A DNA stretch of 64,000 nucleotides from Glacieibacterium arshaanense (GCF_004681125.1 NZ_SIHO01000002.1:310001-374000), one strand, 5' to 3'. Positions 20,772 through 30,195 are shown, counted from the first letter of the stretch. A program made the numbers and translations. The notes: generated from the sequence alone by a model not told the origin.

Positions 20772-23700
20772 GTGGCGTCTAGCAGCGCCCGCGGCTGGAT
20801 CCGGCTGGTCCTGCTCGCAGTGACGGGCCTTGTGCTGGCGTTGGCGGTGATGGTGCTGCTGCGCGGCCGCGACTGGGCTACCGCCGAGCATCTGCGCAAC
20901 TACCGCGAACTCGAAATTGTCGGTCGCGCCGTTGAAGGCTGGCCCAAACAGATCGAAATGATGGCGCGGTCGAACTTCGTGCCGGGCAAGCTCAAGCACG
21001 CATCGGCGCTTTCGGAGGATCGCGGCGCACTAGGCGTGGTCAACTACGCGCATCCCGACCTTGGCGAGTTCAAGATTCGCTATGGCGTACGGACCTGTCC
21101 CAAGGAACCCGAGAAGGACGCCAAGGGCGAAGTGGTGGAACCGGCGAGCTGCGATCCCGACCCGTATGCCGGTGTCCAATCGACCGACAACAAGCTTTCA
21201 GTTTATGGCGAAATCCCGTTACGCGACCTCGTTGCTGCCGAACTCGACGTCGGCAACGTGACGACTGACAAAGTGCTGCTTCAAACCGTGACCGGTGAGA
21301 ATATGTCAGGAGTCGACCTGCCCGACGAAAGCCTGCTGCAATATAGTGCCGATCTGTCGCTCGAAGGCATTGCCAAGCTGTCCGACAGTGCCCCGGATTT
21401 CGAGACGGTGTTCGTCGTCGACAAGGATGGCCTTGTGGTCGCCTCGCTGGGCGGCAAGAAGCTGCCGGTTTCATCGGTCAAGGACATCATCGCCGATGAC
21501 GCCGACCTTGGTGCGCTGCTGCTGACCAGCGCCCGCGTGGTCAGCGGCAAGGACATCGGCGGCGGCGATTCGAAAGCTGCGCAGCCGCCGACACTGCGCG
21601 GCAATGCCGAGCCGGTGTCGGTCAGCATCGCCGGTGAATCCTATGTCATGTACATGCGCCCGCTCAATTTCCCGGCACCCTGGGCGTCGAACTGCGCCGT
21701 CAAGTCGAGCGACAAGAGCGATCTCAAGGGCTGCCTGATTGTCGGGTTGGCGCCCGACGGCGGCACTTATGCGCGGTCGCTGAGCCTGTCGCCCGACCTG
21801 CTGACGCTCGCCGCCATTTTCCTGACGCTGGCGGTGGCGCTGGTGCCGGTGATGAAGCTGCGCTTCCTCGGCCCGGCAGGGCATATGACGCCGCTCGAAG
21901 TCATTGCGGCGATCTTCGGAATTGTCGCAGCGTTTGCACTGGCGGTGCTCGCGGTGGTGCTGGTGTGGAACTCGTTGCTGTCGCACGCCCGGTCGCAGAC
22001 CCGGCTGGAAAGCCTCGCACAGGAAATGGCAGGGCAGTTCGAAATCGAGTTTGCCAGCATGCTGGCGCTGACCAACACGCCCGCGGCGATCTGGCCTGCT
22101 GCTGACAAGCCGCGCGCGGCGCCCGCTGCCGGCGCGACGCTGATATGCACCGACAGCCCGCCGTCCGCAGCAGCGGTGCCGGCGGCCAAGCAGCCCCGCA
22201 ATTCCGGCACCGAAGCCCGGTCGAATACCCCGGTGCCGCCGACGGCATCGACCGAATGGCTGGTATTGCCCGGCATGGGCGGCAGCGGCCCTTGGGTCTG
22301 GCCGCTGCGCGAAAGCCTGTCGCTATCGGATGCCAAGGGCAACCGTTTCGTCGGCTCGTCGACAATCATGAATCGCTGCAAGGGCAGCATCACCCGGCTT
22401 GGCATCGGCGAACGCCAGTATTTCCGCGCGGCACTCGCCGGGGTCAGTCATGGCAACTTTGACGCCACGCGCTTCAACGCGCCCAAAGGTTTCAAGTTTG
22501 CGTCCGATTACACCATCGAAGCCGTCCGCTCGTCATCTGATGGCGGCAACAAAGTCGCGATCGCGGTGCCATTCGATAACACCGGCGTCGGCATCAAGGA
22601 TGACAAGCTGCGCCGTGGCATCATGCTGCAGACGATGGTGCCGCGCAGCTTCCTGGCGCCGGTGCTTCCGTCATCGGTCGAATTCATCATTGTCGACGCG
22701 TCCGACAAGCGGCTGCCCTATGTCGCGGGCTCGAATACCCACCGCATCGCCATCGACGGGCTGGGCTCGGCGTTCAGTTCGGGTGCGCCGATCGACGCCA
22801 TCGAACGCGCGGCGCGGGCGGCGAGCATCGACACGCGCGATGCCAAGCATCCCACGGTCCGCGAGCGGCTGCGCGGCGTGCTGACCGGCGTCGACGATTC
22901 CGCCGAATCGCAGAGTTTCGATGCGGTCTTCGAAGGGCGGCCGCAGCAGTTCGTGGCGCGTGGGCTGAAGGGTACGCCGTGGGTGCTGATCGTTCACCGG
23001 CCGCTGCGCGATGTCGATGCGCAACTGGCCGCAACCGCCAGCTTCGCCGCGATCGGCTGGTTCGGTCTGGCGCTGGTCGGGGCGTTCGTGATGGGCGTGG
23101 CGTGGCTGGTGTGGCGCAAGCGCAGCTGGCTGTGGCTATGGCCGCGCCCCGGCGTCGGCCCGCTGGCGCGGCGTGCGGCGCTGGAAATCTACGGGGCGCT
23201 GGCGGCGGCGCTGCTGATCATCATCGTGCCGGCCACCCAGATCGAAGTCTACAAGGTGTGGCTTGCAGTGCTGATGCCGATCGTGGCGTCGGCCATTGCC
23301 TGGCGGCACATCGGCCATGCAGGTGGCCCCGGGCCGGCGGGCGTGCTGATGCCGACGGACGAGCGCGGCCACCGCCTGCTCATCGTCGCGCTGTTTCTGA
23401 GCTTTGGCGCGCTCCCGATGCTGGCGATGTGGAGCGACGCGGCGCGCGAAACCCGCGTCGGCGCGAACAACGATGAAATTGTGCACCTTGAGGCCGCCTG
23501 GGAAGAAAATCGTATTGCGACACGCGCGGCGCTAAAGTCCATCATGCTGCCCGACCCGCCGCTCGCAGGGGTTGTCGATGCCGTCAATGCGGCGTGGGCA
23601 AAACCCGATGCCGAGGTACTCGCGGCGCTGCAGCGCGCCGGCCTGCCGGGTCTGGCGATGGCGGCGAAGCCGACGCCGAACCGGCTCAAGCCCGGGCTCA

Positions 23701-25220
23701 GCGGGTTGTTGCACGACTGGGCCAATCTCGGCCGCCCGGTCGATGTTGCCGGCTGCGTCGGCACGCTCGAGCCGACTTCGGTCTACTGCGTCGATGACAA
23801 TGCGCGCGTTGGGCTCGTCGATAGCAACCGGCGCCCGCCGCTGTCGCTCAAAGGGCTGTGGTGGCCCGGCGTCATCGGCAGCCTGATTGCGCTGAGCGTG
23901 CTGGTGTTTGTCCTGCGCCACAGCATCCATGCGCTGGTGCGGTCGCTGTTCGGCTTCGGCACGCCGCTTGAGGCGGTGACCTATCCGCGGCTGTCGCGCC
24001 GTGACCGCCGGCTTGAACTACCCGAACGCACGGTGGTGCTCAACGGGCCGCTGGCGCTGCAGCTTGAACTTCTTGGCCCCAACGACGCGCTCGATGTCGG
24101 CCAGACCGAGGCGCAAAGGGCTGCAGCGGCATCGGGCTACAGCGGCCACCGCGAACGCCTGCTTGGCGGCGGCACGGTTGTCGTCATCGGGCTCGAGATC
24201 GCGCTGCGCGATGGCGCGCTGGGCGAGGCGGCGCTGTCGATGCTCGAAGACATGTCGCTGTTGATCGACCGCCAGCGGCGCTCGGACTCCGGCGTCGCCG
24301 AAGGGCGCGTTGTCGTGCTGACCGACCTGTCTCCGCTCGACCGCGTGCTGCAAGCTTATGAGCGCGAGCAAAGCGAGACCGCGACCGCGCCCGGTGTACC
24401 ATTGATTTCGCGCCAGCAGCAGCTGCGCTGGAGCCGGTTATTCGAGGATTTCACCACCGTCGTCTTCCGGCCGACGGCGAAGTTCACCTGGAACGCCCGC
24501 GTCGAACGGCGCTGCCGCAAACAGCTCGCGCACATCGCCGACACCACGCACGCCGGCGAAAGTCTGGCTGACGGTATCATCCAGCTGATGCGCGAGGCGC
24601 ATTACCTGCCCGAAGTCGTCCTCAATTCGCTGATCGACCCGCGCCGCGTGCCGAGCGCCGCGACCTGGAAAAAGCTGTTCTCCGTGACCTATCCGATCAG
24701 CACCGTCCAATATGGCCGGCTCTACGCGCGGCCGGTTTGGGACTGGGCGCAGTCGGTGCGGCCGGCGACGCGCGAGGCGGCGATCGACTATCTGCGCGGC
24801 ACGCTGATCGAACATTACCAGCACCTGTGGGTGGCCTCGTCGCGCGCCGAGCGCGTCATCCTCGATAATCTGGCGCGCGGTCGCGTCGTCAATATCAGCG
24901 CCGCGCTGGCGCTGCGCTCGCTGATCCGCCGCGGGCTGGTGGTGCTCGATCCCGAGCCGCGGCTGATTAATGCCAGCTTTGCGGCGTTCGTACGTCAGGC
25001 CGAACGCCCCGAAGCGATGGCGATGTGGCGCATGGAGCAGGGCAAGAGCAGCTGGGACAAGGCGGCGCTGCCACTGGCAATCATGCTGCCGGGCGCGATC
25101 ATCCTGCTGGCAGGGTTGGCGCTGATGGCAGGTGAAAGCTTTACGACAGTGTTCCCGGTCATCCTCGGTGTCGGCCCGGCGCTGCTCGCCACCTTCGGCG
25201 GCGGTCGCAAGCAAAGCTGA
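20772..25220 (+). CDS. unrecognised giant multi-domain membrane protein
   Basis: I do not recognise this 1482-residue protein. A membrane helix near 10-29 is followed by an extracytoplasmic domain to about 335, two helices (about 337-356 and 374-400), a second extracytoplasmic domain to about 755 and several helices between about 755 and 895. Another external loop leads to a helix near 1037-1056. A large cytoplasmic part (about 1060-1430) has strands such as VVVIGLEIAL and VVVLTDLSPLD, which resemble a degenerate NTPase core. ERVILDNLARGRVV and LIRRGLVVLDPE near its end look like a winged helix. Two last helices lie near 1428-1470. The external domains resemble Cache-type sensors in layout. 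The GTG start at 20772 opens directly before the first helix. Function unknown. Confidence 0.75.
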   Translation: MASSSARGWIRLVLLAVTGLVLALAVMVLLRGRDWATAEHLRNYRELEIVGRAVEGWPKQIEMMARSNFVPGKLKHASALSEDRGALGVVNYAHPDLGEFKIRYGVRTCPKEPEKDAKGEVVEPASCDPDPYAGVQSTDNKLSVYGEIPLRDLVAAELDVGNVTTDKVLLQTVTGENMSGVDLPDESLLQYSADLSLEGIAKLSDSAPDFETVFVVDKDGLVVASLGGKKLPVSSVKDIIADDADLGALLLTSARVVSGKDIGGGDSKAAQPPTLRGNAEPVSVSIAGESYVMYMRPLNFPAPWASNCAVKSSDKSDLKGCLIVGLAPDGGTYARSLSLSPDLLTLAAIFLTLAVALVPVMKLRFLGPAGHMTPLEVIAAIFGIVAAFALAVLAVVLVWNSLLSHARSQTRLESLAQEMAGQFEIEFASMLALTNTPAAIWPAADKPRAAPAAGATLICTDSPPSAAAVPAAKQPRNSGTEARSNTPVPPTASTEWLVLPGMGGSGPWVWPLRESLSLSDAKGNRFVGSSTIMNRCKGSITRLGIGERQYFRAALAGVSHGNFDATRFNAPKGFKFASDYTIEAVRSSSDGGNKVAIAVPFDNTGVGIKDDKLRRGIMLQTMVPRSFLAPVLPSSVEFIIVDASDKRLPYVAGSNTHRIAIDGLGSAFSSGAPIDAIERAARAASIDTRDAKHPTVRERLRGVLTGVDDSAESQSFDAVFEGRPQQFVARGLKGTPWVLIVHRPLRDVDAQLAATASFAAIGWFGLALVGAFVMGVAWLVWRKRSWLWLWPRPGVGPLARRAALEIYGALAAALLIIIVPATQIEVYKVWLAVLMPIVASAIAWRHIGHAGGPGPAGVLMPTDERGHRLLIVALFLSFGALPMLAMWSDAARETRVGANNDEIVHLEAAWEENRIATRAALKSIMLPDPPLAGVVDAVNAAWAKPDAEVLAALQRAGLPGLAMAAKPTPNRLKPGLSGLLHDWANLGRPVDVAGCVGTLEPTSVYCVDDNARVGLVDSNRRPPLSLKGLWWPGVIGSLIALSVLVFVLRHSIHALVRSLFGFGTPLEAVTYPRLSRRDRRLELPERTVVLNGPLALQLELLGPNDALDVGQTEAQRAAAASGYSGHRERLLGGGTVVVIGLEIALRDGALGEAALSMLEDMSLLIDRQRRSDSGVAEGRVVVLTDLSPLDRVLQAYEREQSETATAPGVPLISRQQQLRWSRLFEDFTTVVFRPTAKFTWNARVERRCRKQLAHIADTTHAGESLADGIIQLMREAHYLPEVVLNSLIDPRRVPSAATWKKLFSVTYPISTVQYGRLYARPVWDWAQSVRPATREAAIDYLRGTLIEHYQHLWVASSRAERVILDNLARGRVVNISAALALRSLIRRGLVVLDPEPRLINASFAAFVRQAERPEAMAMWRMEQGKSSWDKAALPLAIMLPGAIILLAGLALMAGESFTTVFPVILGVGPALLATFGGGRKQS

Positions 25221-25339
25221 TCGCGCTGTCGGCCGCGCGGTTTCGAGGCTGCTCATGTGTGCGCGTTCCGCTCTTCTGGAGCGTATTAGATATTGGACAG
25301 TCACCAACAAAAGGACAAATATGACCTGGCTAAAAGGGG

Positions 25340-25933
25340 ATGGCCAGGGAGAACAGCGAAATAATTGGATCAGGATCGACGAAACGCGTTGGCCGGTTCG
25401 CACTGTGCATCGCGGTTTCTGCGCTGGCGCTGACGGCATGTTCCAAGAAGGAAGAGACCACGGCCGATACGGGGGGTGCCCCGGCGGCTACCACCACGAC
25501 CACCGTAGTCTCGGCCGCACTGGTGCCGGAAGCTGCGGCGCCGGCAGCTGCCCGCGCAGCGGCGGCACCGGCTGCACCCGCCGCCGACAATACTGACACG
25601 ATCACCGGCGTGAAACTGGCGAGCTACACCGGCGACGCCGCCAAGGGTAAGGTCGACTTCATCACTTGCCAGACGTGCCACTCGCTCGACGCTGGCGTCA
25701 ACAAGATCGGTCCGTCGTTGCATGGCATCATTGGGCGCAAGGCCGGAACCGTGCCCGATTTCAAATATTCCAATGCCAACAAGGGCAGCGGGATCACTTG
25801 GACGCCTGAAAAGTTGTTCCAGTATCTTGAAAAGCCGCAGCGCGTTGTACCGGGAACCAAGATGACGTTTGCTGGGTTCGACGATCCGCAGAAGCGTGCG
25901 GACGTGATCGCCTATCTTCAGGCCCATTCCTGA
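25340..25933 (+). CDS. lipoprotein class I cytochrome c
   Basis: A 197-residue lipoprotein. LALTAC ends a lipobox (Cys34), an Ala/Thr/Pro-rich linker runs to about 88, and a cytochrome c domain follows with the haem motif CQTCH (Cys110, Cys113, His114), GPSLHGIIGRKAG and the axial Met175 in PGTKMTFAG. It resembles membrane-tethered cytochrome c2/cy, which carry electrons between the bc1 complex and an oxidase or the photosynthetic reaction centre. Its location just outside the PGC supports that idea but does not prove it. The start is odd: TAA lies nine bases upstream in frame, and AAAAGGGG touches the ATG with almost no spacing. Confidence 0.82.
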   Translation: MARENSEIIGSGSTKRVGRFALCIAVSALALTACSKKEETTADTGGAPAATTTTTVVSAALVPEAAAPAAARAAAAPAAPAADNTDTITGVKLASYTGDAAKGKVDFITCQTCHSLDAGVNKIGPSLHGIIGRKAGTVPDFKYSNANKGSGITWTPEKLFQYLEKPQRVVPGTKMTFAGFDDPQKRADVIAYLQAHS

Positions 25934-25967
25934 TCGACTTGCCGGCCCGGCGGCAGCGACTGACGGG

Positions 25968-26237
25968 CTATTTTTCGTCCTTTGACAGCCGTGATGTCGA
26001 CCTTGCGAGATCGATGAGGTGGACCGGGAACGACAGGATCAGCGGCAACGCAATCCAGCGCCAATCCTGACCGGTCAGCGCCGCGCGCAGCGCCAGCAAC
26101 ATCAGCGCACCGGGGGCCAAGCGCAGGCAGGCGTCCGAAATGCGCCAGTCATATTTGCGGACCAGCCAGCTCAACTCGATAGCCATTACCAGCAGTACGA
26201 TATCGACAGCATGACCTTTAGCGAACAGCCAGGTCAT
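25968..26237 (-). CDS. small membrane protein downstream of tspO
   Basis: An 89-residue protein with hydrophobic helices near 5-22, 38-54 and 60-77 and a charged C-terminus (STSRLSKDEK). I do not recognise the family. It starts 10 bases after the tspO stop on the same strand, the last gene of the bchG operon. The ATG at 26237 is chosen because it opens the first helix; an out-of-frame-overlapping ATG at 26264 is possible. No clear ribosome site is visible, so translation may be coupled to tspO. Confidence 0.6.
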   Translation of the reverse strand: MTWLFAKGHAVDIVLLVMAIELSWLVRKYDWRISDACLRLAPGALMLLALRAALTGQDWRWIALPLILSFPVHLIDLARSTSRLSKDEK

Positions 26238-26247
26238 TTCCCGGCCG

Positions 26248-26739
26248 TCACGCGAAGGGTCCATTCAGATGGACAATCGCCTGGTTGAGATAGCCGGCGA
26301 AGGTGACCCACAACAGATAGGGCAGTAGCAGCACCGCACCGACCATCGTGCGGCGCCAGACGATCAGCAAAAGCCCGAAGATCGAAAGCCACAGCGTCAG
26401 CATGACCATCAGCGCCCAGTCGGGCCGGTGGAACTGGAAGAACAACAGGCTCCACATGATATTGAGGAAGCCGGTGAGGCACAACAGGCCGAGCAGCCAT
26501 TCGCGTTCGCGCCATGTCGGCATCGCGAGCCAGCCGGTCACGCCGGCGAGCGCCGTGATGCTGTAAACAGCAGTCCATGCCGCGCTATAGGCTGGGTCAG
26601 AGGGCGCCCAGCGCGGCTTCACAAGGCCGTGATACCAGGGTCCGAACTCGGCAATCGTCATGCCGATCACGGCGACGATCAACGCCGCAATGCCGGCGAT
26701 GATGATCGGAAACAGCCAGGCGCGGTTCATGCCGGTCAA
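26248..26739 (-). CDS. tspO: TspO/MBR family tryptophan-rich sensory protein
   Basis: A 163-residue five-helix membrane protein rich in tryptophan. WYHGLVKPRWAPSD near residues 35-48 is the TspO loop, and FFQFHRPDWALM and WVTFAGYLNQAIVHLNG are conserved helix segments. TspO binds porphyrins and, in Rhodobacter, represses photosynthesis genes in the presence of oxygen. Its ATG overlaps the bchP stop as ATGA, and it belongs to the leftward bchG operon. Confidence 0.93.
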   Translation of the reverse strand: MTGMNRAWLFPIIIAGIAALIVAVIGMTIAEFGPWYHGLVKPRWAPSDPAYSAAWTAVYSITALAGVTGWLAMPTWREREWLLGLLCLTGFLNIMWSLLFFQFHRPDWALMVMLTLWLSIFGLLLIVWRRTMVGAVLLLPYLLWVTFAGYLNQAIVHLNGPFA

Positions 26740-27920
26740 CCCGCCGTTTGCAGCAAATGGCGCATGTCCTTCAGGAAAATGCGCAGATAGGCCAGCGGCT
26801 TGGCGTAGACCAGCTGCTTGTTCATATAGGCTGGCCAGATGAGGTTCTGCACGTCACGATCCTCGCACATTGCTACAAACCGTTCGCGGCGTCGATCATT
26901 GCGGTACCAGAAATGCTGCATGATCCCAAGCGCCCAGAACACCCGGCCGTGCGCGCGCATGAAGGCGCGGCGCGCCTGACGTAGTGACCTGGGGTTGCCT
27001 GTGGCGAGGAAGCGCGCCGTAGCATGCGCCGCTTCCTGACCCGCCACCATCGCATAGTAGATGCCCTCGCCCGATGCCGGCGCGACAACGCCGGCGGCAT
27101 CGCCGGTGACGATGACATCGCGGTCATTGTCCCATTTGCGCAGCGGCCGCAGCGGTATCGGCGCGCCCTCGCGGCGGATGGTCTCGCACGCCGCGAGCCC
27201 TTCGCGGGCGCGCAGCCGGCCGACCGCCTCGCGCAGCGCAAAGCCCTTCTGCGCGCTGCCGACGCCGATGCTCGCGGTATCACCGTGCGGGAAGATCCAC
27301 GCATAGAAATCGGGCGAAAGGGCTTGCTGATAATAGACATCGCACCGCGCCCGGTCGAAGCTGGTATCGCTGACAGCCGGCGAGCGGATCACCTCGTGAT
27401 AGGCGAATACGCACGGCATGCGTTCGGCATCGCTGAACGTACTGCGCGCGACACGCGAGTTGGCGCCGTCCGCGCCGATGATGCAGCGCGTACGAATGCG
27501 ATGTTCGGGCCCGTCGCGCGTATCGGCATAGACGACGACTGCACAGCCATCGTCATCGCGCTCGATCCGGTCGAATGTGCCGGTGCGGCGTTCGGCGCCG
27601 CCACGTGCGGCACGCACCCGCAGCCATTCGTCGAAAACCTCGCGATCGACCATGCCGACAAAGCCGTCGCCCACCGCCATGTCGACTTCGGTATCCGACG
27701 GGGCGATCATCCGGGCCGCGACGACACGCCCGGCGATCAGATGGTCGGGGATGGCGAAGTCGCGCATCAGCCGCGGCGGGATGGCGCCGCCGCACGGTTT
27801 GATGCGGCCGCCGCGATCGAGCAACATGACGTGCCGCCCGGCGTCGGCGAGCACGGTGGCGGCGGTAGCGCCCGCCGGCCCGCCGCCGACCACGACGCAG
27901 TCATATGTCGGCTGGGTCAT
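26736..27920 (-). CDS. bchP: geranylgeranyl reductase BchP
   Basis: A 394-residue FAD-dependent reductase. The dinucleotide-binding motif is VVGGGPAGATAATVLADAG at the N-terminus, and GDAAGVVAPASGEGIYYAM is the second FAD motif. It reduces the geranylgeranyl tail of bacteriochlorophyll to phytyl in three steps at the membrane. It overlaps both neighbours by four bases (ATGA), giving tight translational coupling with the PucC-like transporter upstream and tspO downstream. Confidence 0.95.
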   Translation of the reverse strand: MTQPTYDCVVVGGGPAGATAATVLADAGRHVMLLDRGGRIKPCGGAIPPRLMRDFAIPDHLIAGRVVAARMIAPSDTEVDMAVGDGFVGMVDREVFDEWLRVRAARGGAERRTGTFDRIERDDDGCAVVVYADTRDGPEHRIRTRCIIGADGANSRVARSTFSDAERMPCVFAYHEVIRSPAVSDTSFDRARCDVYYQQALSPDFYAWIFPHGDTASIGVGSAQKGFALREAVGRLRAREGLAACETIRREGAPIPLRPLRKWDNDRDVIVTGDAAGVVAPASGEGIYYAMVAGQEAAHATARFLATGNPRSLRQARRAFMRAHGRVFWALGIMQHFWYRNDRRRERFVAMCEDRDVQNLIWPAYMNKQLVYAKPLAYLRIFLKDMRHLLQTAG

Positions 27921-29242
27921 GTCGGCTTGGCATCCATGATGCCGGCGACGCTTTGGGCGGCGTTCGCCGGCGCGCGCAACGCCAGCGTGGCCGCGACGAG
28001 GAAGAGCAGCGCCTCGACACCGAATACGACGGTAAACGTCTGCGGCGTCGATCCGGTAATGGCGCGCCCCGCATCAACGCCGACCGCGCCGATCAAGCCG
28101 CCCAGCCCGAAGGCGATGGCTTGCGCCGCGCCCCATATCCCGAGACGGATACCTTCGCGACCACCGCCACCGGCACCGGCGAGCCCCATCATCGCGCCGA
28201 TCGCCGCAACCGCGAACACGCCGTTGGCGAAGCCGAGCACGGCAATGTTGGCAGCCAGTGGCCAGCCCGGACCGACGCGCGCCGCCAGCGCGAGGCCGGC
28301 CAGCGCCAGTGCGGAGCCGATGCAGCCGCCGACGATCCAGCGCCGCATGCCGGAGGAACTACGACCGCCAAACGCGCTGCCGCCGACGCCGACGAGGATC
28401 ATCCCCGCCAGTACGCCGCCATGCTGCATGCCTGACAATTGCGTCGACTGTCCGGGGGTAAAGCCGAACAGTAGCCCGGCGAACGGTTCGAGGATGAGGT
28501 CCTGCATCGAATAGGCGAGCATCGATAGGAAGACGAAGATGGTGAACCGGCGCGCCTCGTCGTCGGCCCACATCTCGCGCAAGGCAGTGCCGAACGCCGG
28601 GGCTGGTTCGGCAGGTAGCGAAGCTGCTGGAGTCGATTGCGTCGCGCCCTCCATGCCCCAGACGGCGAGCATCGATATGACGAACGCCACGCCGGCAACC
28701 CCCGAAGCGACGACCGCCAGCCGTTGTAGCGAGAAGGGATCGATCAATGAACCGGCGACACCCGCGGTCACGACGATCCCGGAAATCATCATGACCCAGG
28801 TGATTGACGCCGCCGCAGCGCGCCGCTCGGGCGCAACGCGTGTGGCGAGCAGCGCCAGCAGCGAGGTGCCCGCTGCACCGACACCGGCGCCGATCATCGA
28901 AAATGCGATAATCGCCAGTAGATACCCCCAGGGCGAGCGTGCGGCGAGCAGGCTGACCGCGTCAATTGCCAGCAACGCGCCGAGCGCCAGCGTGCCCATC
29001 CCGAAGATTATCCACGGTGTGCGCCGCCGCCCGCGATCCGATCCATAGCCCCAGACCGGCCGCGACAGCTGCACTGCATAGTGCCACGCGACCAGCCCCG
29101 CCGGCAGCGAGGCGGGGAGGCCATATTCGACAACCATCACGCGGTTGAGCAGCGATGTCGCCAGCATGACGATGGCGCCGATTGCGCTCTGCACGAGCCC
29201 GAGCCGGACGATGCCGAGCCAGCCGAGCGGCGCCGGGGTCAT
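27917..29242 (-). CDS. PucC-family (BCD) major facilitator protein, Orf428/Bch2-like
   Basis: A 441-residue protein with about 12 membrane helices. LGLVQSAIGAIVMLATSLLNR and VMVVEYGLPASLPAG open it (in adjacent segments), LSRPVWGYGSDRGRRRTPWI is the loop after helix 2, and YSMQDLILEPFAGLLFG is the PucC-family signature. The bchG-PucC-like-bchP order matches orf428 of Rhodobacter. The family helps deliver pigment and assemble light-harvesting complexes. The start at 29242 overlaps the bchG stop (ATGA); a longer frame upstream is rejected for that reason. Confidence 0.92.
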   Translation of the reverse strand: MTPAPLGWLGIVRLGLVQSAIGAIVMLATSLLNRVMVVEYGLPASLPAGLVAWHYAVQLSRPVWGYGSDRGRRRTPWIIFGMGTLALGALLAIDAVSLLAARSPWGYLLAIIAFSMIGAGVGAAGTSLLALLATRVAPERRAAAASITWVMMISGIVVTAGVAGSLIDPFSLQRLAVVASGVAGVAFVISMLAVWGMEGATQSTPAASLPAEPAPAFGTALREMWADDEARRFTIFVFLSMLAYSMQDLILEPFAGLLFGFTPGQSTQLSGMQHGGVLAGMILVGVGGSAFGGRSSSGMRRWIVGGCIGSALALAGLALAARVGPGWPLAANIAVLGFANGVFAVAAIGAMMGLAGAGGGGREGIRLGIWGAAQAIAFGLGGLIGAVGVDAGRAITGSTPQTFTVVFGVEALLFLVAATLALRAPANAAQSVAGIMDAKPT

Positions 29243-30147
29243 AGCCCGACCACGCCGCCGAGCCCGAGCGCCGCAGCCAGCATGCCGAACACATAGAGTG
29301 TCGTGCCGGTGGCGTTGTACCAGGGGGTGTGTGCACGCGGGTCGCGGAGCAATCGCGGCATCAGTGCGAGCTGGCCGATGAGCAACGCCAGCACGATTCC
29401 GGCGGCAAGACGGTGGCCCCATAGGGCGAGCAGCACGACGACCACAATTTGCGGCGCTGCCATCACAACGCAGGCGAGCCGCGCAGCGCGGTCGACGCCG
29501 AGCAGGACGGGCAGCGACCGCAGGCCGGTGGCGCGATCGCCTTCGACCGCCTTGAAGTCATTTAGCGTCATGATGCCGTGCGCGCCGAAGCTGTAGAGCG
29601 CGAGAATGATAAGGACATGGACCGCGGGCAGCGCGCCGGCCATGACGCTGGCGCCGGTGAACCAGGTCAGCCCTTCATAGGTCAACGCGACGACCGCCGG
29701 GCCCCAAATGCCGCTCGTCTTGAAGCGGAACGGTGGGGCGCTATAGCCCCAGGCACAGAGCAGCCCCAGAACCGTGGCGGCGAGCACCCATGGTCCTGTC
29801 ATCCACGCCACCAGCAACGAGAGCAATGTGCCGATGATGGCAATCCTCAGGCCCCAACGTCCCGCAATTCGACCAGAGGGAATCGGTCGGTTTGGCTCGT
29901 TGATCGCATCGACGTGACGGTCGAACCAGTCGTTGACCGCCTGGCTGGTCCCGCAGACCAATGGCCCGGTGAGCAACACGCCGGCGATCAGAAACGGCCA
30001 GCGATCTGCAACCGCGACGCCCGACGAAACAACGCCGCACATGAAGGCCCACATTGGGGGAAACCAGGTGACCGGCTTTAGCAGTTCGAGGATATCCCGA
30101 GGCGCGGGAAGCTGAGTCGCGATACCCGGGGCGGTCAACCGATCCAT
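29239..30147 (-). CDS. bchG: bacteriochlorophyll synthase BchG
   Basis: A 302-residue UbiA-family prenyltransferase. The first Asp-rich motif is NDWFDRHVDAINEPNRPIPSG, here with the N, D and R residues in place, and TLNDFKAVEGDRATGLRSLP is the second. It attaches geranylgeranyl or phytyl diphosphate to bacteriochlorophyllide a in the membrane. I use the ATG at 30147; a start 12 codons upstream would run into the promoter. It heads the bchG-PucC-like-bchP-tspO operon behind a PpsR-like site. Confidence 0.94.
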   Translation of the reverse strand: MDRLTAPGIATQLPAPRDILELLKPVTWFPPMWAFMCGVVSSGVAVADRWPFLIAGVLLTGPLVCGTSQAVNDWFDRHVDAINEPNRPIPSGRIAGRWGLRIAIIGTLLSLLVAWMTGPWVLAATVLGLLCAWGYSAPPFRFKTSGIWGPAVVALTYEGLTWFTGASVMAGALPAVHVLIILALYSFGAHGIMTLNDFKAVEGDRATGLRSLPVLLGVDRAARLACVVMAAPQIVVVVLLALWGHRLAAGIVLALLIGQLALMPRLLRDPRAHTPWYNATGTTLYVFGMLAAALGLGGVVGL

Positions 30148-30154
30148 GGCCCGA

Positions 30155-30195
30155 AACCTATGCTTGACGCACCATGGCGTCAAACAAAATTGACA
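30155..30195 (-). promoter_or_regulatory. bchG promoter with degenerate PpsR-type palindrome
   Basis: Read on the minus strand, TTGACG (30183-30178) and TAGGTT (30160-30155) are 17 bases apart. Overlapping the -35 is a palindrome that reads CGT-N12-ACA on the plus strand (30178-30195), one base off the PpsR/CrtJ consensus TGT-N12-ACA. A second inverted repeat, TTGACGC-N6-GCGTCAA, lies at 30164-30183. The -10 ends eight bases before the chosen bchG start, so the leader would be very short. Confidence 0.5.

Noticed and set aside
29243-29422. Upstream extension of the PucC-like transporter
   Set aside because: It overlaps bchG and the ATGA junction at 29239-29242 gives a conventional start.
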